From: Massilia soli
GTDB lineage: Bacteria; Pseudomonadota; Gammaproteobacteria; Burkholderiales; Burkholderiaceae_D
Direction: 5' to 3'
Assembly (NCBI RefSeq): GCF_016809835.1
Contig: NZ_JAFBIL020000002.1
Coordinates: forward strand, 62,001-126,000
Length of the DNA stretch: 64,000 bases
The notes below the pieces were generated by a model. That model saw only the letters and a program-made list of their open reading frames with translations. It ran no database searches and had not been told where the DNA came from. Numbering within the stretch: position 1 is the stretch's first letter; each line of letters starts with the position of its first letter. Below, piece after piece: positions 7,532 to 16,500 of this stretch. The position numbers and the translations under genes were made by a program.

Positions 7532-7903
7532 ATGACGAAGAAGTCGTTAGGTCCGACTCGCGATCGGAAGCACTTACGCGTGCCAGTGCTGCCGGACGAG
7601 GAAGCGGAAATCAAGCGATTGGCGAAAGCCGCAAACAAATCCGTTGCCGACTATCTGCGTTGCGTTGGCCTTGGCTATGAAGTCCGGGGGATCTTGGATA
7701 ACCGCCGCGTAGAAGACCTGTTGCGCATCAATGGGGACCTTGGACGTTTGGGTGGCCTACTCAAGCTCTGGCTGACCAACGACGAGCGAACGATGGCTTT
7801 TGGCGAATCGACCATTCGAGCGCTGCTATTCAAACTTGAAGCTACTCAAGACGAGATACATGCCGTCGTTCGCACGGTCGTGATGCCGCGTGCGGAGCGG
7901 TAG
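7532..7903 (+). CDS. traJ: TraJ, oriT-recognition protein of the relaxosome
   Basis: TraJ binds the hairpin beside nic and recruits the TraI relaxase. The 123 residues equal the length of RK2 TraJ. The N-terminal half has a ribbon-helix-helix-like DNA-binding region (LRVPVLPDEEAEIKRLAKAA-NKSVADYLR). The C-terminal half, DLLRINGDLGRLGGLLKLWL, is nearly as in RK2. The DNA-contacting N-terminus is the more divergent half, in keeping with the changed hairpin at oriT. It is flanked by KorB operators on both sides (7503 and 7908). Confidence 0.92.
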   Translation: MTKKSLGPTRDRKHLRVPVLPDEEAEIKRLAKAANKSVADYLRCVGLGYEVRGILDNRRVEDLLRINGDLGRLGGLLKLWLTNDERTMAFGESTIRALLFKLEATQDEIHAVVRTVVMPRAER

Positions 7904-7907
7904 GAAT

Positions 7908-7920
7908 TTTAGCCGCTAAA
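7908..7920. promoter_or_regulatory. KorB operator between traJ and traI
   Basis: Perfect TTTAGCCGCTAAA, 4 bases after the traJ stop and immediately before a GGAGGG ribosome-binding site. Confidence 0.82.
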
Positions 7921-7930
7921 GGAGGGTGCA

Positions 7931-7990
7931 ATGAAGGTTACCGAATATATGGATATTCGCGATCGCCTCGCGAACCTGCGGCTCATCTGA
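7931..7990 (+). CDS. 19-residue open frame between traJ and traI
   Basis: ATG at 7931 behind a strong GGAGGG site encodes MKVTEYMDIRDRLANLRLI, ending 54 bases before the traI start. It resembles no protein I can name. The strong ribosome-binding site and its place straight after a KorB operator suggest it is translated, perhaps as a leader peptide coupling to traI. There is no direct proof of expression. Confidence 0.4.
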   Translation: MKVTEYMDIRDRLANLRLI

Positions 7991-8044
7991 GAACAACATG
8001 TCAGCGTCGCGCCTCTCGCTGGTCTGTCCGCATTGGAGCTTGTC

Positions 8045-10606
8045 GTGATCGTCAAGCACATGCCTCTGACTGCGCCCCAAAAAAGCAGCTTTGGGCGCCT
8101 GGCAGATTACATCACTGATCCGCAAGAGAAGAACGTACGTGTTGGGATTGTGAGCCTTACCAACTGCATTTCCAATGACATCGATCTTGCCGTGCTTGAG
8201 ATCCGTAACACGCAAGCACAAAACACCCGCTCGACCGCCGACAAGACCTATCACCTGATGGTCAGCTTTCGGGAGGGGGAGCAGCCGGACGATGCGACCT
8301 TGAAGGCGATTGAGGAACGTATCTGCAATGCTCTGGGCTTTGCCGGCCACCAGCGGATGAGCGCGGTGCATCACGACACCGACAACCTGCACGTTCACAT
8401 TGCCATCAACAAGATCCATCCCAGCCGGTACACGATCCATGAGCCATTCAACGCCTATTACAAGCTGGGCCAACTAGCCGAGAAGCTAGAACGCGAGTTC
8501 GGACTGGAAGTCGACAACCATAAGCCCAACAAGACCGAAGCCGAAAATCGCACGGCCGACATGGAGCATCAATCTGGCGTGGAGAGCCTGCTGGGCTGGC
8601 TCAAGCGCGAATGCAAAGGGCAGATCGAGGGCGCGCAGTCATGGGAGAGCCTGCACCAGGTCATGCGCGAGAACGGACTGCAGATCCACGAACGGGCGAA
8701 CGGGTTGGTTATTACCGCCGAGAACGGTGTCACCGTCAAAGCCAGTTCGGTCAGCCGCGAATTATCCAAGGGGAAGCTGGAGCAGCGTTACGGCGCTTTT
8801 CGGGCGGCGCCAGAACGGCTGGCGAGCGTGAAGTCACGGAATCGCTACGAAAAGAAGCCGGTGGCATCGAGGACCAACACGGTCGAACTGTACGCGCGGT
8901 ACCAGACAGCTCAAGCGACCGCCAGCACGACCCGGGCCGACGAATGGGCGAAGGCCAAAGCGAAGAAGGACAGGCTGATCGAGGCAGCAAAGCGCAGCGG
9001 ACGGCTCAAGCGCGCCGCGATCAGGCTCGTCAGCGCATCGGGCATCGCCAAGAAACTGATGTACATGGCAACCAGCAAATCACTCAAGGACGAAATCAAC
9101 AATATCAACAGGACGTATCGCAATGAACGCCAGGAGATCTACACGAGGTTTCAGCGCCGGACGTGGGCTGACTGGCTGCGCGATAAGGCAATGGCCGGCG
9201 ACGGGGAGGCCCTGGGCGCGCTCCGCGCGCGGGAATCTGCCACCGGCCTCAAGGGAAACACCGTCGCCGGCGAGGGTCGTACATCGGCTGCAGCCAGGCA
9301 TTCCCAGCACGACAGCATCACCAAGAAGGGCACGATCATCTACAGCGTCGGCGCCAGCGCCGTCCGGGATGACGGCAACAAGCTCAAGGTGTCAAAGGGC
9401 ATCGACGAGGCTGGGCTGCAAGCGGCCTTGCGGCTGGCGATGGAGCGATACGGCAACCGTATCACGGTCAACGGCTCGGCGGCTTTCAAGGAAAAAATTG
9501 CATGGGTGGCTGCTTCGGCGAACCTGCCTGTGACCTTCGATGACGAAGCCCTGGAGCGTCGTCGTCAGCAGTTGACCAACCCATCCACGACGAAGGAGAA
9601 GAGACATGGAAACGACAGTATCGGACGAGGACCTGTTGGCAGACGCGATGAGCAAGATCGACATGGCGACGCTAGAGCCGCATTCGCAGCCCGAAGCGGC
9701 GCCAGAAAACCCGGTGTCGGAGATTCCATCCGTCCCGAGTCCGACCCTGCAAGGGTTGCCAAAACAGCGCCGCCCGCCGCTCGCGACGGTGTGCGAGACA
9801 TGCCCAAACTCGGTGTGGTTCAGCAGCCCGAGGGAGGTCAAGTGCTATTGCCGGGTCATGTACGTGGTGGTGTGGAGCACCAAGGACCCGAATCAGATCA
9901 CGGGTTGCGACGGCCTGTTCATCGGGCAGGAAGAGTAGGCATCCCGCCCGCAGGCGGCGGCAAGCCCTCTGTCAGCCGGCCCGGCGCCGCCCGGCCGCCG
10001 GTGGACAACGACTCTCTGCAGCAGCTGCCACAAGTCGGTACCGACCAGGTCGGCATCCGGATGGAACCGGCCAAGTCCAGTGCTGCAACGAAGCCGCGGG
10101 TAAAGCGCATGGGCACGTCGCCGCCACCGGCCAGCAAGGACAGGCTACAGCGCTTGTCCCAACTCGGCGCCATCGCAATCGCTAGTGGTACGCCGGCAGC
10201 GAAAGTACCGTTCGCGCCGTTGCTGCCGGCTGTCCAGGTGACGTCAACGACACCGGCAGCGACGCCGCCGAAGGCAGGCGCGACGACGCGATTGACGGCT
10301 GGCAGGCAGGGTGCAGACGCAGCACATGCTGTTGCCAAGTATATCGCTGAGCGAGATCAAAAAAGGGCGCTTGGATTCGATATACCGAAACACGAACGTT
10401 ATACTGGAGATAACGGCCTCACAGCAATCTATGCCGGCCTTCGCCGTGTTGATGGGCAAGCGATGGCTCTGCTCAGTACGGGTGAAGAAGTTCAGATATT
10501 GCCAGTGGACGAAGCCACGGCACTGCGCCTCAAGCGGATCTCGTTGGGAACGCAGTTGGACGTGTCCAGCAAGGGTGTCGTTAAAAGGAAAGGACGAAGC
10601 AGATGA
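8045..10606 (+). CDS. traI: TraI relaxase (MOBP1, IncP type)
   Basis: TraI nicks oriT and stays covalently bound to the transferred strand. The GTG at 8045 gives MIVKHMPL, matching the RK2 start MIAKHVP, so it is preferred to a TTG at 8033. The protein is 853 residues, longer than RK2 TraI (732). The catalytic tyrosine lies in RLADYITD (about residue 22). The metal-binding motif is HHDTDNLHVHIAINKIHP (about 110-127). An LPD7-type domain (YSVGASAVRDDGNKL...VTFDD) is at about 440-510. A Pro/Ala-rich linker follows, then a C-terminal domain ending KGVVKRKGRSR. TraH is nested inside it. The stop overlaps traG (ATGA). Confidence 0.94.
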   Translation: MIVKHMPLTAPQKSSFGRLADYITDPQEKNVRVGIVSLTNCISNDIDLAVLEIRNTQAQNTRSTADKTYHLMVSFREGEQPDDATLKAIEERICNALGFAGHQRMSAVHHDTDNLHVHIAINKIHPSRYTIHEPFNAYYKLGQLAEKLEREFGLEVDNHKPNKTEAENRTADMEHQSGVESLLGWLKRECKGQIEGAQSWESLHQVMRENGLQIHERANGLVITAENGVTVKASSVSRELSKGKLEQRYGAFRAAPERLASVKSRNRYEKKPVASRTNTVELYARYQTAQATASTTRADEWAKAKAKKDRLIEAAKRSGRLKRAAIRLVSASGIAKKLMYMATSKSLKDEINNINRTYRNERQEIYTRFQRRTWADWLRDKAMAGDGEALGALRARESATGLKGNTVAGEGRTSAAARHSQHDSITKKGTIIYSVGASAVRDDGNKLKVSKGIDEAGLQAALRLAMERYGNRITVNGSAAFKEKIAWVAASANLPVTFDDEALERRRQQLTNPSTTKEKRHGNDSIGRGPVGRRDEQDRHGDARAAFAARSGARKPGVGDSIRPESDPARVAKTAPPAARDGVRDMPKLGVVQQPEGGQVLLPGHVRGGVEHQGPESDHGLRRPVHRAGRVGIPPAGGGKPSVSRPGAARPPVDNDSLQQLPQVGTDQVGIRMEPAKSSAATKPRVKRMGTSPPPASKDRLQRLSQLGAIAIASGTPAAKVPFAPLLPAVQVTSTTPAATPPKAGATTRLTAGRQGADAAHAVAKYIAERDQKRALGFDIPKHERYTGDNGLTAIYAGLRRVDGQAMALLSTGEEVQILPVDEATALRLKRISLGTQLDVSSKGVVKRKGRSR
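9606..9938 (+). CDS. traH: TraH, nested within traI in another frame
   Basis: In RK2, traH lies inside traI in a different frame and its acidic product stabilises the relaxosome. Here a 110-residue frame in the same place starts METTVSDEDLLADAM and has an acidic, Pro/Ser-rich first half. The second half has four cysteines in two CxxC-like pairs (VCETCPNSVWF, VKCYCRVMYVVVW), then ACDG-like TGCDGLFIGQEE, as I recall for IncP TraH. A GAAGGAGAAGAG ribosome-binding site 3 bases before the ATG, inside traI, is strong evidence that it is real. The overlapped part of TraI is its low-complexity linker. Confidence 0.8.
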   Translation: METTVSDEDLLADAMSKIDMATLEPHSQPEAAPENPVSEIPSVPSPTLQGLPKQRRPPLATVCETCPNSVWFSSPREVKCYCRVMYVVVWSTKDPNQITGCDGLFIGQEE

Positions 10607-12582
10607 ACGACAGGTTCAACAACGCGGTTGGTCCCCAGGTGCGGACCAAGAGGCGGCGCCCGAACAAGGTCATACCGGCGCTCGCGACACTCACCCTCGG
10701 CGGCGGGATGCAGGCAGCAACGCAGTTCTTCGCGCACGACATGCGCTATCAGGCAGCACTGGGACCCCACATCGACCACATTTACGCGCCTTGGGGGATC
10801 GTCCAGTGGGCATCGAAGTGGTACGCCCATTATCCCGACGCTTTCATGCGTGCGGGAAGCGTCGGCATCACGTTCGCCGGGATCGGTCTGATCGGCCTCG
10901 TTATTGCGAAGATGGTTGCGTCCAATACCTCCAGGGCTAATGAATACCTGCACGGTTCGGCCCGCTGGGCGAACAAGAGCGACATTCAGGATGCCGGCCT
11001 GCTGCCGCAGCCGCGCAAGTGGCACGAAATTGCGCGCGGTGTCCAGGCGACGAAGAGCAGCGGCGTCTATGTGGGCGCGTGGGCGGACACGAGCGGCAAG
11101 CTGCACTATCTGCGTCATGAGGGACCGGAGCACGTTCTGACCTATGCACCGACGCGCTCCGGTAAGGGCGTCGGGCTGGTCGTGCCAACCCTGTTGTCCT
11201 GGGACGGAAGCGCGCTGGTGACGGACCTGAAAGGCGAGCTGTGGGCAATGACGGCCGGCTGGCGGCAGAAATATGCCAAGAACAAAGTGCTGCGCTTCGA
11301 GCCGGCCGATCCGAACAACGATGTATTCATTAACCCGATGGAGGAAGTCCGGCTGGGCACCGGGTATGAGGTTGGCGACGTGCAGAACCTGGCGACCCTG
11401 CTCGTCGATCCAGACGGGAAAGGGTTGGAAACGCACTGGCAGAAAACCAGCCAGGCTTTGCTTGTCGGCCTGATTCTGCATGTCCTGTACAAGGCCAAGA
11501 ACGAGGGCACGCCGGGCAATCTTCCTCAAGTGGACTTCATGCTGGCCGATCCCAACCGCAGCACGGCAGAGCTGTGGATGGAAATGGTCACGTACGGTCA
11601 TATCAACGGCCAGAATCATCCGGCCGTGGGATCGGCCGGAAGGGACATGATCGACCGCCCCGAGGAGGAAGCCGGATCGGTGCTGTCCACTGCCAAGTCC
11701 TTCCTCGCGCTGTACCGGGATCCCGTTGTGGCGCGCAACGTAAGCCGGTCGAGCTTCCGTATCAAGGACCTGATGAACCAGGACAGCCCGGTCAGCCTGT
11801 ACATCGTCACCCAGCCGAACGACAAGGCGCGGCTGCGCCCCCTGGTGCGCGTGGTTATCAACCAGGTTGTACGGCTGCTTGCCGACAAGATGGAGTTTGA
11901 ACGGATCAGCTCGACCATGCCGTTGTGGCGGCGCATGCTGGCGAAGATCGGTTTCAAGCGGGCCGCGACGACGTATGTGCGGACCAAGAAGAACTACAAG
12001 CATCGGCTGCTCGGCATGATCGACGAATTTCCGAGTCTTGGAAAACTCGAAATCCTGCAAGAAAGTCTGGCTTTTGTGGCCGGATACGGCATCAAGTTTT
12101 ATCTGATCTGTCAGGACATCAACCAGCTAAAAAGCCGGGAAACCGGCTACGGCCCGGACGAAACAATCACATCGAACTGCCACGTACAGAACGCCTATCC
12201 GCCGAACCGGGTTGAAACGGCCGAACATTTGTCGAAACTGACCGGCACCACAACCGTGGCAAAGGAACAGGTAACCACCAGCGGCCGGCGTACCAGCGCC
12301 TTGCTCGGTCAAGTCTCGCGCACCATCCAGGAGGTCCAGCGTCCGCTGCTGACGCCTGACGAGTGCCTGCGCATGCCAGGGCCCAGGAAGGATGGCGAAC
12401 TGATTGTCGAGCCGGGCGACATGGTGGTCTATGTGGCGGGCTATCCCGCCATCTACGGCCGGCAGCCGCTTTACTTCCAGGATCCCATCTTTACCGCGCG
12501 CGCCGCCGTGCCGGCACCGCAAAAAAGCGACGAGTTGCGGCCGACAAAAACTCGCCAAAATGAGGCGGGGATAACGATATGA
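10603..12582 (+). CDS. traG: TraG, VirD4-type coupling protein
   Basis: TraG is the hexameric inner-membrane ATPase that passes the relaxosome to the transfer channel. The 659-residue protein has two N-terminal membrane segments (about residues 25-45 and 85-105), Walker A APTRSGKGVG (about 184-193), and Walker B LLGMIDEFPSLGKLE (about 467-481). The family motif NPMEEVRLGTGYEVGDVQNLATLL and C-terminal RPLLTPDECLRMP are present. It overlaps traI and traF by ATGA junctions, as expected for a translationally coupled operon. Confidence 0.95.
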   Translation: MNDRFNNAVGPQVRTKRRRPNKVIPALATLTLGGGMQAATQFFAHDMRYQAALGPHIDHIYAPWGIVQWASKWYAHYPDAFMRAGSVGITFAGIGLIGLVIAKMVASNTSRANEYLHGSARWANKSDIQDAGLLPQPRKWHEIARGVQATKSSGVYVGAWADTSGKLHYLRHEGPEHVLTYAPTRSGKGVGLVVPTLLSWDGSALVTDLKGELWAMTAGWRQKYAKNKVLRFEPADPNNDVFINPMEEVRLGTGYEVGDVQNLATLLVDPDGKGLETHWQKTSQALLVGLILHVLYKAKNEGTPGNLPQVDFMLADPNRSTAELWMEMVTYGHINGQNHPAVGSAGRDMIDRPEEEAGSVLSTAKSFLALYRDPVVARNVSRSSFRIKDLMNQDSPVSLYIVTQPNDKARLRPLVRVVINQVVRLLADKMEFERISSTMPLWRRMLAKIGFKRAATTYVRTKKNYKHRLLGMIDEFPSLGKLEILQESLAFVAGYGIKFYLICQDINQLKSRETGYGPDETITSNCHVQNAYPPNRVETAEHLSKLTGTTTVAKEQVTTSGRRTSALLGQVSRTIQEVQRPLLTPDECLRMPGPRKDGELIVEPGDMVVYVAGYPAIYGRQPLYFQDPIFTARAAVPAPQKSDELRPTKTRQNEAGITI

Positions 12583-13115
12583 AACCCACTTTCAAGAAGA
12601 TCATCGCGGGAATCAGCCTGGCCGGTACCAGCGTCGTTGCGTTGGGCATGGTGTGCTACGCCGTAGGCGTGCGCGTCAACACGAGCAAGAGCATCCCGGT
12701 CGGTTTGTACTGGATCAGTGGCAAGCCGGTGGAGAAGGGCGAGTACGTGCTTTTCTGTCCCCCGCAAGTTGGCGTCATCGAGGAAGCGAAACGCCGGGGC
12801 TACCTGGCGGCGGGATTCTGCCCCGGCAATTACGGCTACATGATGAAGCGAATTTTAGCGGCCAAAGGCGATCACGTGACCATTGCCGCCGATGGCGTGC
12901 GAGTCAACGGCGAATTGCTGCCACATAGCGCGCCACTTTCACAAGACGGCGCCGGCCGCCCACTGCCACGTTTCCAGGCCACCAATTTCGTGATCGGCAA
13001 CACGGAAGTGCTGCTCATGTCCGACCTGAGCGGTACGTCGTTCGACGGCCGCTACACCGGGCCGATCGGGCGCTCGCAAATCAAGACCGTTATCGTTCCG
13101 GTCCTCACGTGGTAG
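12579..13115 (+). CDS. traF: TraF, pilin-maturing serine protease
   Basis: TraF of IncP plasmids belongs to the S26 signal peptidases; it trims and cyclises the TrbC pilin. The 178 residues include an N-terminal membrane anchor (about 8-30). The catalytic serine is S38 in TSKSIPVGLYW and the lysine K90 in GYMMKRILAAKGD, almost the same positions as in RK2. The C-terminal SFDGRYTGPIGRSQI is also typical. Its substrate trbC is at 28,968. traE (topoisomerase) normally follows but is absent. Confidence 0.92.
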   Translation: MKPTFKKIIAGISLAGTSVVALGMVCYAVGVRVNTSKSIPVGLYWISGKPVEKGEYVLFCPPQVGVIEEAKRRGYLAAGFCPGNYGYMMKRILAAKGDHVTIAADGVRVNGELLPHSAPLSQDGAGRPLPRFQATNFVIGNTEVLLMSDLSGTSFDGRYTGPIGRSQIKTVIVPVLTW

Positions 13116-13208
13116 GAGGAGTGCGAACAGAGGTACCCCAACAGCAAGCGCCGACCGGACGACAGCAAGGTTACAGCCGCAGTTTAAACCCACCACCAGG
13201 AGCCAATC

Positions 13209-13475
13209 ATGAGCAACGACACAACGACTTTCCAGGCTGATCCAGCCGACCCTGCCGACAACCTGCACGGGCTGGCCATCACCGACGAAGAGCGCCTTTT
13301 TATCGTCGTTCAGCAGGACGCGACAACGACAAGCGAGAGCGCGCGCAGCAAGCTCGCGGACGCCATGACGCCAGGTTTTCAGGCCGAGTTCGATCCGGTC
13401 GAAGCGGAGGCCGCCGGCGCCTTCCAGGAAAGTGCGCTGAGCGAGGTCGACGCGATCGAAAGCACCCACGACTAG
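13209..13475 (+). CDS. small acidic protein of the Tra1 operon
   Basis: This 88-residue protein is strongly acidic and starts behind CAGGAGCC. Residues 24-50 ([20 protein letters not shown]) look ordered; the rest is Ala/Glu-rich. I cannot name its family. It lies between traF and the traC-type gene, where IncP-1 plasmids have traE and traD, so it may be a counterpart of traD; this is position-based only. Confidence 0.55.
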   Translation: MSNDTTTFQADPADPADNLHGLAITDEERLFIVVQQDATTTSESARSKLADAMTPGFQAEFDPVEAEAAGAFQESALSEVDAIESTHD

Positions 13476-13521
13476 CGCGCCGGCAGATCAACTCATCGGA
13501 ACCAAACGGAAGGGAATCGAA

Positions 13522-16500
13522 ATGAAAAACGATCAAAAGCCGTTCTACGAAACCGTCGCCGAGAAGCTTATCGAGCAGCTGCGCGAAGGCACCGCGCCGT
13601 GGCAGAAACCGTGGGAGCCGGGCGAGGTCGGCGCGTTTATGCCCATCAATCCCACAACTGGCAAACGCTACAGGGGAATCAATGCACTGCAGCTCATGAG
13701 CGAGGGTCGATCGGACCAGCGCTGGTTGACTTACAAGCAGGCTGAGGGGCTCGACGCCCAGGTGCGCAAGGGCGAGAAGGGCACGCCGATCCAGTACTGG
13801 AAATTCACCGACGAGCAGAACAAGATGGTGGATGGAAAGCAGGTTTTCGACAACAGGGGTGAACCTGTGAAGGAAACCGTGATGCTGGAACGGCCGCGCG
13901 TGTTTTTGGCGACCGTGTTCAATGCCGAGCAGATCGACGGGCTGCCGCCACTGGCGCCGCGTATGGAACAAAGATGGAGCGCCCAGGAGAATGCCGAGCA
14001 GATCCTGCGGGCATCGGGCGCTACATTTCGCCAAGGCGAACATGATCGCGCTTTCTACCGCCCATCGAGCGACAGCATTCACCTGCCGGCGAGAGAACAG
14101 TTCGCGACGGCGGACAACTACTATGCGACGGCCCTGCACGAGCTGGGTCACTGGACCGGCCACAGCACGCGTCTGAACCGCGACCTGGCGCATCCCTTCG
14201 GCAGCGAAGGCTATGCCAAGGAAGAGCTGCGCGCGGAGATAGCCAGTATGATCCTTGGCGACGAACTTGGTATCGGACACGATCCTAAGCAGCACGCCGC
14301 CTACGTTGGGTCTTGGATCAAGGCCCTCCAAGATGACCCGCTGGAGATCTTTCGGGCAGCGGCCGATGCTGAAAAAATTCAGGAGTACATCATGGGCCTG
14401 ACGCAGAAGCAAATCGAGCGGGAAAATCTTGACATCGCCAGCAACCTGCGGGAAATCAGGAATGCGTACATCAGGTCGGCTGCCGTGGATCAGGCGCGCC
14501 ATACGTTTGCTGCCGAAGTGACCGCCCTTGAAAAGCTCGATGCGGCCATCGATGCAGGGCTGGCCGAGGCTGTCTCTATACCACCCGAATGGACCGGCGG
14601 CACCCAGATATTGGGTATGATCGAAGACAATGTCGAGGCTAAATCGGATCAAATACCGAGTTATTATCGCCTCACAGGCGAAAGGCCAGATGGATCATAC
14701 GAAACAATGGCCGATTATTTGGAGCTGGCGAACGCAAACGAGCTAGAGGCCCGTCTGCGTGAAATTCACCAGCTGGCCGAATCCGTGCAGCTGGCGCGCC
14801 AGCCGATCATGCCTCCGGCGGACGATTCGAAAGCGCTTGCTGGGGCCACTAGCGCCGATCGTGCCGAAGCGTGGACGCTGGCGCGCATCGACACGGGCAA
14901 ACTGGCGCGTTCCCTGGACGGGGCTACCTTGGCACAGCTCCAGCGTGTCCATACCATCTTTGCTGACATGGAGCCGCTATCGGCAGACACCAATTCGTTC
15001 TGGCAGCGCCATGAGTTGCCGCGGGACGTACCAGCGTTGGCTGACCAGATTGAGAGTGCCAAAAAGCTGGTAACAGTACGTCAGTCCGATGCCGTCGTTG
15101 CCGCCGCCAGGCTTGATCTAGTTTCGGGCGAAGCCGTTGACCGCGAGCGTCTCGGCGCTGCGCTGGATCGCGAGGCCAAGGGGAACCTTGGCTTCGTACT
15201 GCCGCACGATTGGACCGGCCGCACGTACGTTCGGGGCAACGTCACTGAGGAAGTGGATGGCAAGCTGATTGTGTCGATGGCGGAAGCAAAGGGCGTAGAG
15301 GCCGAGTCATGGGGCGTGTACGCACAGGTCAGCGACGGATTGTACGAATTCCTGGACGACCGGCCGACCGAGCAACTGGCTGACGATCTGGCCGAACGCC
15401 TGGCCGTGATCGATGCTCGCTCCACTGTCAGCGAGCACGAGAAGGCGGCCAAGCTGGCTCGCATTAATGAACAACGGGTTCGTCGCAACCCGGACAGTAC
15501 AGACGAGGACATTTCAGCGGCTAAAGAAGCCCGGAAGAACGCCGAGTTCGTTGCCAGCACCAACGACGCCGAACTGCAGCGGAGGATCGAGCTTGAAGAG
15601 CTCCAGCGCACCCAGCAGGCCGCGCCGGTCGACGCCCACAAGGCTGCGCCGAAAAACCTGATCTCTGTGCCCTACAAGGAGAAGGAAGAAGCGAAGGCGA
15701 AGGGCGCCAAATGGGACCGCAACGAACAGTCCTGGTACGTTCCTCAGAACATAGATCCGGCTCCGTTCGCCAAATGGGCGCGGAAGCCGTCCCAAAGGGC
15801 GCCAGGCGAGGCGCAAGCGCCGGCGGCGGCCGAAGCACAGCCCTCCGCCGCGAAAGCCGCGGAGGGCCGCATTTACCTTGCGGTGCCGTACAGCGAACGG
15901 ATGGATGCCAAGGCGGCCGGTGCCGTGTGGGACAAGGTAGCCAAGTCGTGGTACGCCGGTCCCGACGCTGACATGGCGAAGCTGGACAAGTGGAAGCCTG
16001 AGAACGTGCCGGCGCAACAGACCCCGGCGATGACGCCAAAGGAGGAGTTTGCCGAGGCACTGACATCGATCGGCTGCATCATCAGTGGTGAGCATCCTGT
16101 TTTGGACGGCAAGCCGCACCGTATCTCGGTGGAGGGCGAGAAATTCAGCAAGAATTCCGGCTCCGGCTTTTACGTTGGGCACATGGACGGTCACCCAGCC
16201 GGCTACATGAAGAACAACAAAACCGGCGAAGAACTGACCTGGAAGTCGAAGGGTTACACACTGTCCGCCGAAGACAGGGCGCAGCTGGCGGCCGAGGCGG
16301 CGCAAAAGCTGCAGCAGCGCGAGGCCCATCAGAGCCAGCTGCAGGAGCAGGCCGCAAAACGGGTCGCGACGCAGCTGCGCAAACTGGACCCGGTCGAACA
16401 TGCCACGCCGTACATGCTGGCCAAGGGCATCGAGCCGCAAGCCGGGGCTTTCACTGACAAAGATGGCAAGAAGACTTACCTCCCAGCGGTCGACGTCGAT

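Noticed and set aside
10492-12060. 522-residue open frame on the minus strand opposite traG
   Set aside because: It is antisense to the well-supported coupling protein, has no domain and reflects high GC.
12854-12866. KorB-like TTTAGCGGCCAAA inside traF (also 15,513-15,525 in traC and 22,429-22,441 in trbJ)
   Set aside because: Each has one mismatch and lies within a coding region; such matches are expected by chance and through Ala/Lys codons, so they are not listed as operators.
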